A stretch of DNA of 42,136 nt from Lingula anatina (taxonomy: Eukaryota > Brachiopoda > Lingulata > Lingulida > Lingulidae): the NCBI RefSeq assembly GCF_001039355.2, contig NW_019773581.1, positions 458,169 to 500,304 of the forward strand. The letters run 5' to 3'. Below, one piece after another: positions 1-10,541 of this stretch. Within the stretch, counting starts at the first letter, position 1, and the number at the start of each line of letters is the position of its first letter. The notes beneath the pieces were generated by a model. It did not search any database, had not been told where the DNA came from, and saw nothing but the letters and a program-made list of their open reading frames with translations. The position numbers were made by a program, and so were the translations under genes.

Positions 1-2669
1 AAATTCTACAGCTTAGATCCGCCAGTGTAACCATAAACGTTTTAGTCAGAGCGTTTTAAACGGAAAGGGTGATGTTTTGTATCCTGATTTTATTTATTTA
101 TTTATTTAACATATTACTATTGGTTTTATGGGGGTGGAGTGTTGAAATAACCAGAAACTATGATAACTGTTTTGCGTTGCACAATGTATCCCCAAAGATG
201 CGCAAACATATAAAATGAACCATTATTCAACTTAATTAAGACATAAAATCAGCCATGCAAAGTAGGCATATGGTCCTAAAAGCAGGCCTAAACTTCTTGC
301 TAAAATAACACATCATAAAGAGGTCACCCCACGGGAATGTGAAAAACATGAGTCTGCTTTTATTCCGAATACGAATCAGTACGCAAATGTGACCAACGTA
401 CACACCATTACGTCACGATTTGCTTTTGCTCCAGGCAGAAATGATGCAAAGGGGTGTTATAGTAAGGTCATTGCCATCCTCAGGTAAACAGGGTTAAGTG
501 ACGTTGGATTAGGTAGACAAACAACTTGATATTCGGACACATTTATTTGAGACTTGGTGATTTGTTCGAGGGTTCTTGGCTTTGCAGCGTCTAGATGGAG
601 GAAGATTAGATTGAGAGAGAGAGAGTTTGATTGATAAAAATTGACCAAAATCTCAAGGAATATACGTTCCAAATACTTGTGACCAAGTACGCCTACTCAT
701 CCGTGCATCTAACTATTCGAAGAAATAAATTAAAAAAAACAAAAAAAAAAAAAAACGCTTTACTAGCCCCACCCCCACCCCGTGCAAGTTGTTAATTCCT
801 GAGGGGCTTGTAATGTCATGTCTTGTCATGCTCTCCATCATTTATTTATTTATTTATTTTAAATTTCTAACACGGCTGTGCTCATTGCATTTGTAGATTA
901 TTCGGTATCCCCCAGATTAGCGGCTATGTAATCGTCAAGGAGAACATTGGCGTTTTGTTGATACAGGGTTTTTTATCGCCCGCGTTATCACACCAACTTA
1001 ACGATTGTGTCCCATTAGGGGATATTCAGCCCCTTAACAGAAACACGAGGAATTACTTGTCAAGAGAAATTGAAAAAGACCTAAAATACTGTGTCCGCTA
1101 AAGACATTGTATTGGTGTCATTATCGCATTATTTGAGGAAAAAACCCTCCCCGGTATATCACTTTTATTTCAAACCATTACACTTAAAGTTTACATGAAA
1201 CACAGACGGTTACGTTCTAGTGCATGATTTATAGCTTAGATAAGCTTTACAGAAGCTATAGCCATACCTTAACACTTTAGAAAAAGAGTCCAGCAAAGAA
1301 CCGTCTCCAGTGGAGTTAAATTTTGACTGATTTAACATAATGTGTGTGTGTGTGCCAGCATGCGTTCATGTGTGTGTCCTTAGACACATTTATTTCTTTC
1401 GTCGTTTCTGTTATTTTGTACGTGTATGTGTGTGCGTGCGTACGTGTAGGTGCTATGTCTATGTTTATGTGTGAAGGTGTGCAAGCGCGCGCGTGTGTGC
1501 AAACGTTGTGTGTGTGAGGACGCATGTGGGTTAGTTCCTGTGGGTCCTAAATTACTTTTGATTTACAGGTCAACCAACACTTATTTATACCGATAAATCG
1601 GTTGATGTAATATATGTTTTTTTTTTCGGACAAAATAATTAATCACGTTTTCTTCCAGCCAATTTCTCTTGGGTTTCTACATTTGCCTAGAACAATTAAT
1701 ACAACGTTACTCAACATCCAGGTTTTTCTGGTTAAAATCGGGTGTTTACCATACAAACAAATTCCTGTGGTCACCATCTCGTAGCATGAAACTCAGGGTA
1801 GCTCGGCAAGAAAGCTTACCTGGATACTGCTATCCCGGAGGCGCATGTAGGACGAGGATGTTAACTTGATGACAGGCGTCGTCACGTTCTTCAAGTCACC
1901 CAACATGTGGTGTCACTGCCGTCCGCTGTCATAATGTCTGTCGTTGTCGGCACTCGAGACCCGGGATTCGAAGAAAAGAAAGATCGTGTGTACACAGGAT
2001 ATGTAAACCCACAGTCAATTACCAGATCTTCCGGCGACTTGAGCAGGAAATTAAGCAATTCCCTGGGTACCGCAACCGCCGAGCAGTGTCAACAAGTGTT
2101 CTTTGGATGATCAATGGGATGAAATTAAAAATCCTTCAAATATTGACTCGCTCCAACGGTCCTCGGTGCACAGGTACTCTTCACAGCGGAGATTTGGTTA
2201 AGAGCGTTCGTATATCACCGAACCTGAACACCTTATCACGGTATCAAGTGGCGCACAGGTACCGTAATATTTTTGTACAGGTGAAAAGAAAAGTTGTTCG
2301 GGTATTGTTCCACACGTAATACAGTCCGAGCCGTCTTTTTCACAGCCGCGTGTGTGCATAGTGTTCTGACCCTTGACCGCCTGAGTGGTGTTATTATGCC
2401 AGAATGCACATTGTTTGCTTGTTTATGTGGCCATAACCAAAGACCGAGGGCCCGTAATTTAAAGCGTCAACAGAGAGAGCGAGTTTTGAATCGGGAACAA
2501 TGTGTTGAGAATACATAGAAACTAGCACGTCGTCAACGGAGTGAAAGGGGAACGTGACGTGTTGGGATTTGACAGCTGCGTGCCGAAATATAACAATAAT
2601 ATATACACTTGATGTATGCGCTGATGAATATAAGAGTCTGCGAATGGGGTATGAGTGGTGGTGGTGGTG

Positions 2670-2700
<31 letters not shown>

Positions 2701-2760
2701 GAGGGGTGGGGTGGGTAGGAGGGGCAAGGATAAAAAACACACCGGTGAATTGAAAATCTA
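1..2760. other. No gene recognised; simple-repeat-rich DNA
   Basis: I see no convincing coding exon here. The stretch holds TTTA-type microsatellites near 90-108 and 841-860, a short GA run near 615-628, a TG/TGCG-rich tract at 1341-1520, and a GGT/TG tract at 2655-2701. The open frames over the TG tracts are low-complexity (Thr/His-rich) and are not genes. A somewhat more GC-rich patch at 1930-2200 has short open frames in all three phases, but none carries a recognisable motif or clear splice borders. Confidence 0.5.
2651..2710. repeat. (GGT)n/(TG)n microsatellite
   Basis: A compound run of GGT triplets passes directly into TG dinucleotides and then a G-rich end. Reading frames across it on the minus strand are Thr/His/Pro runs with no coding value. 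Confidence 0.9.
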
Positions 2761-3141
2761 GTCAAATGAAAATGTATATGATTAAAACGAAACAGTATAC
2801 GTTAACAATGGAAAATTTAAATATGAACTATAATTTACTAGGACGCAGGATGGAGATATTTTACTGTTGTATTTGTATCGGTTCGATTGTCTTGTTTTAT
2901 TTTGTTTCATGTTATTTCCTCAATTTCCATTTTTTATTCAATTCCCTGGTTATTGTATTATTAATAATAATTATAGTTATAAAGAGAGAGAGAAAGAGAG
3001 CTAGAGAGACATGTACAGTAGAAGCCTTTAAAGCCTGACTTCTGTTTTAATACAGATAAGTCAATGAAATTGGATGTCATAAAAATCGTCTGATGGTCGT
3101 AGAGTAATTGCTAAACATTTCATACTATTTCCAGTTGAGCA

Positions 3142-3340
3142 GACAATTGGTAATAATGTGTAATAAGGAGCTGGCAATTAGTAATGTTTAATAAGGAGCT
3201 GACAATTGGTAATAATGTGTAATAAGGAGCTGGCAATTGGTAATAATGTGTAATAAGGAGGTGACAATTGGTAATAATGTGTATTAAGGAGCTGACAATT
3301 GGTAATAATGTGTAATAAGGAGCTGACAATTGGTCGAAGT
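3142..3340. repeat. 32-bp minisatellite, about six copies
   Basis: The unit starts gacaattggtaataatgtg and ends aataaggagctg. It is repeated head to tail about six times, with one copy a few bases shorter and single-base differences elsewhere. It ends about 450 bases before the Mab-21-like start codon. A sequence resembling one unboundaried copy (ttccagttaagcag followed by a diverged unit) recurs near 9108-9170, so the flank itself was duplicated. Confidence 0.9.
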
Positions 3341-3794
3341 TTTATCTAATCAGTCACACATTACTTTCTGATAAAATAAAATTAAAACAACGCAATGTTT
3401 TTTTTTTTCAATAAGAAAGTGTTCGGCTCCCCGAATGTGTTAGTTGAGATCGCAAGCAATCGGAGACATCAGCGAATTTGCAGACTGTCATACTATAAAA
3501 CATAAACCTTACATTTGTCATGTGACCTTAAATCCCCTTTCGTGCGGCGTCATTTCAGTAGAGCTTATATAATAACCAAATAAAAAAATAATAAGATACT
3601 ATATTGACATACGCCATGATAATAATGAAAAGTCATTATCAGGTTAAAAAAACATTACCTCTCAATTACCACGGTTACAATCTACTGTATTCCAAGCTTT
3701 ATTTTAGATGTAAGCAGTGCAGGTACAGTCATAATCATCTCCAGAATTTAACGTTGTCTTCCCGTCTTTCCGATACATCTGTAAGTCGCCAGCA

Positions 3795-5914
3795 ATGGCT
3801 GAGAGCAACACTGAAGATTTGAGGATTTTAAGTAGAGAAGTAAACAGTTGGTTTGATAGATTTGGCTTTTGCCACGAGGAACGAGAGTACATCTACATTG
3901 AAGCAGGCATTTACGACGCCATACCAGATTTTGATTTCGGTTTTTGCATCAAGAGAACGTGTGGAAGCCGAGCGGACAGCTTTGACAGAAATTTAGATGA
4001 AAATGGGGACTTAGTTTCGTCTGATTTTGATAGAATGGTATATAACTATTCAAATGTCGTGATCAATGACCCTATATTCAAAGGTTCCATGCCCGCTCAC
4101 GTGCGAAAATATTATTTCGATACAACAGGCTCACATGCTTGATATGGCAAGTTACGGTCAGTAGGCACAAGTCTGATAACTGAAGATGAAAAATATCTCT
4201 CAAGCAAAACGACAACACAGTGCTTTGAAAAGTTTAACACGTTTTTCAATTTCAGTACAGAGATACATGGCCCCTCCTCACACTTTATTCAAAAACCTCT
4301 TCCAGCACACGTTGGCCATATTGTGGACTACGAAATCAAATATGATTCAGTAATAGCTTTTCCAATGGTGGACCGCTGGCTAGACTGTGCACAGGAATGG
4401 CTCACCAGAGAGAGGACTCATGGGTGGCCATCAGACAAAAATATCGTCACCATTATAGAAGACGGCTGTCATGTTGTTCCGGTAGGTCACAAAAGCAGTG
4501 CACCTGATTGTCAAAGATACGAGTGGAGATTGTCAACGGTTTTGGCTGAAAAGACCCTCGTGCGATCGTTTAATGAGACTCAACACAGGGTTCAGTTTAT
4601 TCTGAAATACATTAAAAATTTGATCGAAAAGAAAACGGGGCATCAGGAAAACCTCACATCATATCACATTAAGACGCTGATGTTGTGGATGGTCCACGAA
4701 ACTTCTCGCGAGATGTGGCGTAGCGACAAGCTTCTTCAACGTATACGGCAGTGCCTCAAGAAGTTGTTCAGATGGTTTAGCAAGGGGCACCTACCCCATT
4801 ATTTCATACCTGGCAATAATCTTATCGACATGTTGTCAGAGAGCCAGCGTGTCAGAATGTCCAAGGAGTTGTCAATCATCACGAAATATCTTGCCCAAGT
4901 CATCATAAAATTAAAGCCACGAGCAAGATTGGCTGCAGGTCCCATCCGTTGAATTGCCTTTTATACTCATTGCCTTTCATACGAGTAACCGAGGCGTTAA
5001 TCGAACAAGAAAATGTTATGCAAATGTTTTGTGAGGGCATTTCTGATAAAACCCTCGGGCGACATTTGTCACCGGTTCTCGGAATGCTACAGCAGCATAT
5101 TAAAGGATGCTACAGACATGTGCGCGCCTTAAGGGACAACCAAGAAATCGACTTCATCGAAACTGAAGAACTACTTCTATCTTCGGTTGACTTGGACATG
5201 ACAAGTAGCAAACTGAAACTAGCAAATTTTTATTACACTTGGGGTAAATCTGCAAATACCAATGCTGCCAACCATTTTGAAAGCGCCGAAAAGTACTTAC
5301 ACCTTGCACTAAATGACAACAGCTTAAAACATTACAGTTCCTTTGTTCTTTTAAATGCTTTGCCGAATGAATCCATCTCACTACACAAGCGGTACGCTGA
5401 AGTAGAAGCTTTACTAAGACAGGAGTCTGGGAATAAAAGAGGACGGAATTTGGCTCTCTGGATATTGCAAGAGCGCAAGTTTCACTTTCCTTTTTGTTAT
5501 CCACCAGATTATATCTGCACTTTGCCAAAGGAATTACAGTACGTAATATCCGGTTTCGACACGTTTCAAATACCCTCCATTCACCCTGTTATTGTTGGGA
5601 AATTTCTTGCAATTCTAATTGGCATGGAGACATGCCACGAGGGAAGACGGGAGATAGTCTCGCAGAGGATACGCGAGTTACAGGAGGCATGTGACAAGTG
5701 TGATCAAAGTTTCGAGAAAATGATTGGATATGCCCTACTAGGACAATGTCACCTGATGAACAACAACAAACCAGATGCTGTTACTTGCTTCATTAAGTCA
5801 TTCCGTGTGTGGCCGACCTCTGGTAACCGCGCGATATGGCTACTTTGTAAAATGTGTCTTGACGAAATTTCTTGCGTGCATTCGGTTAAAAACATCCGCA
5901 TTCAACACAAATGA
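3795..5914 (+). pseudogene. Mab-21/cGAS-like nucleotidyltransferase-fold gene, broken by one TGA and one frame change
   Basis: This is a single-exon gene of the Mab-21 family, which includes cGAS and invertebrate cGAS-like receptors. It starts at AGCAATGG (3795). Residues about 55-80 carry a GS followed by DFD, which fits the nucleotidyltransferase G-S...DxD metal-binding motif. The block at 4370-4900 (VDRWLDCAQEW, HGWPS, DGCHVVPVGHKS, then the helical part ending HYFIPGNNLID) is the typical family core. From 4949 a C-terminal region of about 320 residues follows (MLQQHIKGCYRHVRALRDNQ...), resembling the TPR-like tail common in bivalve members. Two lesions are visible. TGA at 4140-4142 lies in frame where relatives have Gly, since the same frame stays open to 4952. 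Near 4950 the frame changes at an imperfect 16-bp tandem duplication (4953-4968/4969-4984). The rest is well preserved, so a recent pseudogene, a defective allele or local sequence error are all possible. A nucleotide-sensing role is inferred from the family only. Confidence 0.8.
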
Positions 5915-6397
5915 ACTGAAATATATTAATGATAGAATGTTAATGATTAGAGTACAGTTTTTATGGTAAGTAGATTTTAAACAACGTTAAAATCATCAGT
6001 TTTCCTTTGTAAATTTTGGGAGGGCAGTAATTAATTAATATGAAAAGAAAATAATATTAACACGCACTCTTTTTTAATCACTTTTAGTGAGCAAAGATAT
6101 ATAATTTAAGATTTTTTGGATAATAAATACCACGGGTTGTAACTGAAAAAATTGCTTGATATTGATGTCAGGGATTTTAAACAACAGAACGTACGTGAAC
6201 TGATCGATGTCTTTACTGGGCCCTAGACTCAAAGTGTATTTTTCTGACCTACTTACTGGTATAAAAATAGAAAACTAAAGTGGCCTGTCTATTTGTCGAC
6301 ACGACACCTGTTGATATCAGCAAAAGGTCTTTCTTTATAGCCTTTAGCGGCCTGTGTATTTGTCAATGCAAAATCGATACGGATTCCATTGTGTTTA
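5915..6397. other. Intergenic DNA between Mab-21-like copies
   Basis: AT-rich sequence follows the Mab-21-like stop. The first tens of bases (gaactgaaatatattaatgatagaatgttaatgat, read in pieces) resemble the sequence after the second copy near 8190-8230, so the 3' flank took part in the duplication. No other feature is seen. Confidence 0.4.
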
Positions 6398-6684
6398 CCC
6401 GCACGGAAATGCAGTAGTATCGAAGTAGCAAAGAAGCATTAACGCAGTAGTAGTGGTGTGGAGCATATTTGCAGTAGAAATGCAGTAAAGCCTACTGCAA
6501 TTCTACTTCAAAAGTTACATAGGGTTGTACAGAGGAGGAGCATTAATGCAGTAGATTAGCAGCATGATAGAAGCATGTTTCAAATATGCTAATTAGCTCC
6601 CACATAGAAGCAGATTTGATGCATGTTTGCAGTATGATTGCAGTAGTCTACTGCGCTGGAGTACCTACTTCGTTTTCGTGCGGG
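6398..6684. mobile_element. MITE with TA target duplication (Tc1/mariner-type ends)
   Basis: The element is 287 bp. It begins CCCGCACGGAAA and ends TTTTCGTGCGGG, so the terminal inverted repeats are 12 bp with one mismatch, and TA flanks each side (6396-6397 and 6685-6686). The interior has no long open frame but repeats the heptamer GCAGTAG (or its complement CTACTGC) many times. A TA duplication points to the Tc1/mariner group. No transposase is present, so it is non-autonomous. Confidence 0.7.
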
Positions 6685-6830
6685 TATCAAAAGTACTTTC
6701 AAATGAAAAAGATCATTATAGAAATCAGAATATACAGAACATTAGAACATTTGGCTGATCATATTTACATAAACCTATCTAAATATCAAGCTTTAACCAT
6801 TCAATATATGTACGGCGTGGCAACAACATA

Positions 6831-8210
6831 ATTCAGGGATGGCCTCGAGAAGCTTAAGGGGTGGTTCCATGAAACACCATTCTACATTGTTTCATACTTG
6901 GCAAATATCTCATTGACACCCTGTGAGAGGACCAACGTGTTAGCATTTCCAAGGAGTTTCAATCATCATGGAAAATATTGTATTTCCACTGCAAGTCGTC
7001 ATAAAATTAAAGCCAAGACCATCATCGCTTATAATGTCAGGGCCGTAGCCTGAGCAAAATGCCAGGGGGGGGGCAGTAAGCGGACACAAGGGGGCGAAGC
7101 CCCTGAGGGGGGAGGGGGTGTCCCCCTACCAGTGTGGAAACTTCTAAATCCCAGGGGGGGCAGCTGCCCCCCCTGCCCCCCCGGAGGCTACGGCCCTGAA
7201 TGTGCCTTTCATACCAGTGACCTAGGCGTTAATCTAGCAAGATAATGATTTGCAAATGTTTTGTGATAGTATTTCTGATAAATCCCTTGGGTTACATTTG
7301 TCAAATATTTTCAAAAAGTTCCAGGAGCTCAATAAAGGGCACTTCCAACATGGGCGCGCAGTAAGAGACAATCAAGAAAGTGACTTCGTCAAAGCTGAAG
7401 AAGTACTATGATCTTCAGTCGACCTTGACCTGACAAGTAGCAAACTGAAACTAGTAAATTTTTATTACACTTGGGGTAAAACTGCAAATACCAATATTGC
7501 TGCGAACCATTTTAAAGCGCCGAACAGTACGTAGCCCTTGCACTAGAAGATATAAACTTAAAACACTATATACATTTCATATGCAGCGCGGCAAGTTTCA
7601 GAAGGTGAATTCCGACTAAAGCCACACACACAAAAAAAAAATAAATAAATAAAAAAATAAATAAAAAAAAAAATGCAAAGAAAAAAGTCCGGGAATCGAA
7701 GTGGGCGTAACTTGGCTCTATGGATACTGCAAGAAGGGAAAGCAATGAGAATAAAGTGCCACTGTCAACTTAATTTTGTTGACACTTTGCGTAAGGAAGT
7801 ACAGAATGCATTATACTGCTTCAAATTTAATGACGTCCGACCCTCCATTCACCCTCTTGTGTTTGGAAAAAATCTTGCGATTCTAATTGCCAACGAGACA
7901 TACCACGGAGAAGGACAAGTAGGAGTTTCGCAGAGGATACACGAGTGACAGGAGGCATGTGACAAGTGTGATTATCTTTTTGACAAAATGATTGGATATG
8001 CCCTACTAGGACAAAGTCACCTGATGAACAAGAACAAACCAGATGCTGTTACTTGCTTCATTAAGTCATTCCGTGTGTGGCCGACCATTGAAAACTGCGC
8101 GATATGGCTACTTTGTTAAATGTGTCTTGACGATATGTAAGCGTTTGGTTAAAAAGTAAAAACAAAAAAGAAAGGCCTCCGCGTTCAACAAAAACGAACT
8201 CAAAGAAATT
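6831..8210 (+). pseudogene. Second Mab-21/cGAS-like copy, 5'-truncated and decayed
   Basis: From about 6831 the sequence aligns with the 3' two-thirds of the first copy, starting in the block before HYFIPGN and running to the end. The nucleotidyltransferase half is missing. The copy has several frameshifts, an hAT-like insertion at 7038-7198, an A-rich replacement near 7575-7675, an in-frame TGA at about 7946 where copy one has a Leu codon, and a TAA near 8116 in place of a Lys codon. Its last 250 bases keep long stretches identical to copy one, for example the 50 bases around 8035-8085, while the upstream part is more diverged. This suggests recent duplication or local gene conversion of the tail. 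Confidence 0.85.
7038..7198. mobile_element. 161-bp hAT-like MITE (CAGGGCCGTAGCC ends)
   Basis: Perfect 13-bp terminal inverted repeats (CAGGGCCGTAGCC at the left, its complement at the right) are flanked by a 5-bp duplication, AATGT, at 7033-7037 and 7199-7203. The interior is G/C-run rich and has no coding sequence. CAGGG termini fit the hAT superfamily, and 5-bp duplications fit its hAT5-type branch. It interrupts the second Mab-21-like copy. A longer relative lies at 18737-19324. Confidence 0.85.
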
Positions 8211-8960
8211 TACGTTATATTGTTAATGATAGGTAATATGGCACTCTTTTATGACAAGTATCCCTGTAGATATTTGTACATTGACCGAAATGAGGCATAC
8301 GGTTGGAAAACAATTAAAGTGCCATCAAACTGTAACAAAGTGGTTCTTGCCTACAGCACGCTTTCCTTCACGTACAGAGTAGTAAACTGCTACAAAATAT
8401 GTCCGCATATTACGTCCAACTTTATAGGCAAACGTCATCATTAGTAAAAGAAGGACAATGTTGTTTAAGATGCATGTATTAAAATATAAACATATTCCAA
8501 TATATGTTTGCCCTGTGTGATTGTAGGTCTTTATTTACTCGAAAGTTTGGTAGTTGGCAGGAGGAAATTACTCAATTGGATTTGTCACGGTTCGTTCGTC
8601 GGGCTTTTTTTTATTTCATTTTATGTTATATTATTACATTTCAGTTATTTTTATATTTGTTTTGGTTATTTGTTTTGTTTTCCTACGTGTGTGTTTTGGA
8701 GGGGATGTGGAGTGAGTGAGAAGGGAGAAGAGGACAGCTCAGGAACACACGATACCTACTATACCCCTCCCCCTCCCCAGGGTGAAGCCTTTGGTAAGGC
8801 TCCGCTCAGACAGCACAATTTGGGAAAACTGTGTCAGTTGGAACTTCCAATAACCTTGCAGGAAGTAATACTAATTGCGGCGGAGAATTACACAGCACAA
8901 GCGAGAATGCGACATGGCGTGAGGGCAGAGATAGTTGTGTATCTGAGTTTAAATCTATAT

Positions 8961-9006
<46 letters not shown>

Positions 9007-9185
9007 AATCCAGGCACATGTAAATCCTTACATCCTTTTAAATTTAGATAATTACATGTAACTGGAACATAAGATAATGCCACTGACAGTCACAGCAAAA
9101 ACAGATTTCCAGTTAAGCAGCCGTTGGTTATATCGTCGAATAAAGAGCCTGCAATACTCTGTAAGAGAAAAGGACCACTCAGTCG
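8211..9185. other. No gene; duplicated flank and (GA)n tract
   Basis: A T-rich stretch at 8580-8690 resembles the one upstream of the first Mab-21-like gene (about 2880-2960). A (GA)18 microsatellite follows at 8967-9003. Open frames here run through the T-rich and GA tracts and look non-coding. I see no domain. Confidence 0.45.
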
Positions 9186-9189
9186 TTGC

Positions 9190-9660
9190 TCAGTAGAAAA
9201 GTGTTCAGGTATTCAAGTTTGTTAATTCAGATCGCAAGCAATCGGAGATCTGGCGCTCGTGGAGGCTGTCATAAAAATCGGTCACATTTAACTGGATAAA
9301 ATTTTTTCTTTGCCTCGTTTTAATTAACTTACCAATTAAAATTAAGACTGAAATAATGTAATAGTCTCTGTATTATGCTACCAACTAGTTTGACCGTGAT
9401 TATTTGTGATGCAGTTGTGCCTTAATAGAGTTAATGCTCGAGCTGACCACGGGGTGCGGGGAAGGCGGGTGGATGGTAATCATCATATGTTGGGAACTTT
9501 TGAGGTTTTGACATAGCAAAATTGCATTAAATGCCTCTATAGGATAGTTATATATCTTCCGAATCACGCCAAATATCGAGACAAATTATATTACATACGC
9601 TGCACCTGTGAATTATTTTTCCATTTTCCCAAACGACGATGCACCCCGCATTATAAAAGA
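9190..9660. repeat. Relic of an extra cysteine-peptide repeat unit
   Basis: Bases 9300-9370 resemble the 3'-UTR/poly(A) end of the peptide genes (compare 25025-25105: the tttgcctc...ttaac...aaaattaag run and the following gtctctg). Bases 9490-9650 resemble the block upstream of those genes (compare 21990-22140: the taaatgcctc, atatcttccgaatcacg, aaatatcgag, gacgatgcacc run). The coding exons between them are missing. The unit is therefore an internally deleted fifth copy that joins the Mab-21-like block to the array. Confidence 0.5.
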
Positions 9661-10196
9661 CTTTATAAATGCCTGTTCAACAAATCGTATGGCAAAAACC
9701 TTCCCCTGCATCTCGTTTCCGCTATCTCTTTTTCTTTTTTTTCTCTCTCGTGCAACAACCAGTATATCGAATGACATCCGACACCTGCAAAAACCTGCAC
9801 TGTTTGATCACCTTAGTTGTTTAGATGCTGTTGCTAAATTTCAATATGCATTCCTGAATACACTGTGCATTTCCGGGAAAGACATTCAACGGGAAAGACA
9901 TTCGACGACTAGTTACGACATTGAAAATACCCACGGTTATCGAACAAATACCTGTGCTGGCATTTAGTTGGATAAAAACTTAGATTGTTTACCAGATTTC
10001 ATCCAGATATTTAGCACTTAGACCAGGCGAAATTTTAAAAAAATTATAATAAATGACTTAATTTTTTTATAAACAAAATTTTCAATTAAAATATATTTCA
10101 ATTAAAATGTGCTCAATTAAAATACTGACTTTTAAAATAGCCATCAATAGGAAATTGCGCTAATATTGATATGTCCAGACCACTAGCAAAAAACTT
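9661..10196. other. No gene recognised
   Basis: An open frame of about 119 codons on the + strand (9608-9967) has no recognisable motif and overlaps the relic unit, so I do not call it a gene. The part after 10030 is very AT-rich with three close copies of CAATTAAAAT. Confidence 0.35.
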
Positions 10197-10541
10197 CCCC
10201 ATATAAATTGCAGCTTTAGGTAGAAATAGAATATGACAGCTTTCAACAGTAGCACATTATAAAATACCATTGATTTGAATGGGCACTAATACTGTATGCA
10301 GGGAGCTTTGATCTACATAAGTTATCTTATTTGACACACTAAAGTAAGGATTTAATTTTATTTTATTTGATAACAAAGATTCGAGACTTGAGGCACGCGC
10401 AGTCTGGTAATAAATTAACGGTGTACACGTAAAAACAGACCTATTTTGCTTGATTCATTTTATTGATTTCCAAAATGAAACTATGATTAGATCAATTTTA
10501 TGAACTCTGCTACCTATGCAAATGTCCATATCCAAATATTA

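Noticed and set aside
1316-1525. Minus-strand open frame rich in Thr and His
   Set aside because: It is the translation of a TG/CA microsatellite and has no domain.
1907-2200. GC-richer patch with open frames in several phases that could be an exon
   Set aside because: No frame has a recognised motif, and no consistent acceptor/donor pair with a matching neighbour exon was found.
3120-3329. Minus-strand repetitive open frame (ITHYYQL-type repeats)
   Set aside because: It is only the minisatellite read in frame, because the unit length leaves it open.
8504-9008. Hydrophobic open frame of up to 166 codons on the + strand
   Set aside because: It runs through T-rich DNA and then a (GA)n tract; the start of it matches a non-coding duplicated flank.
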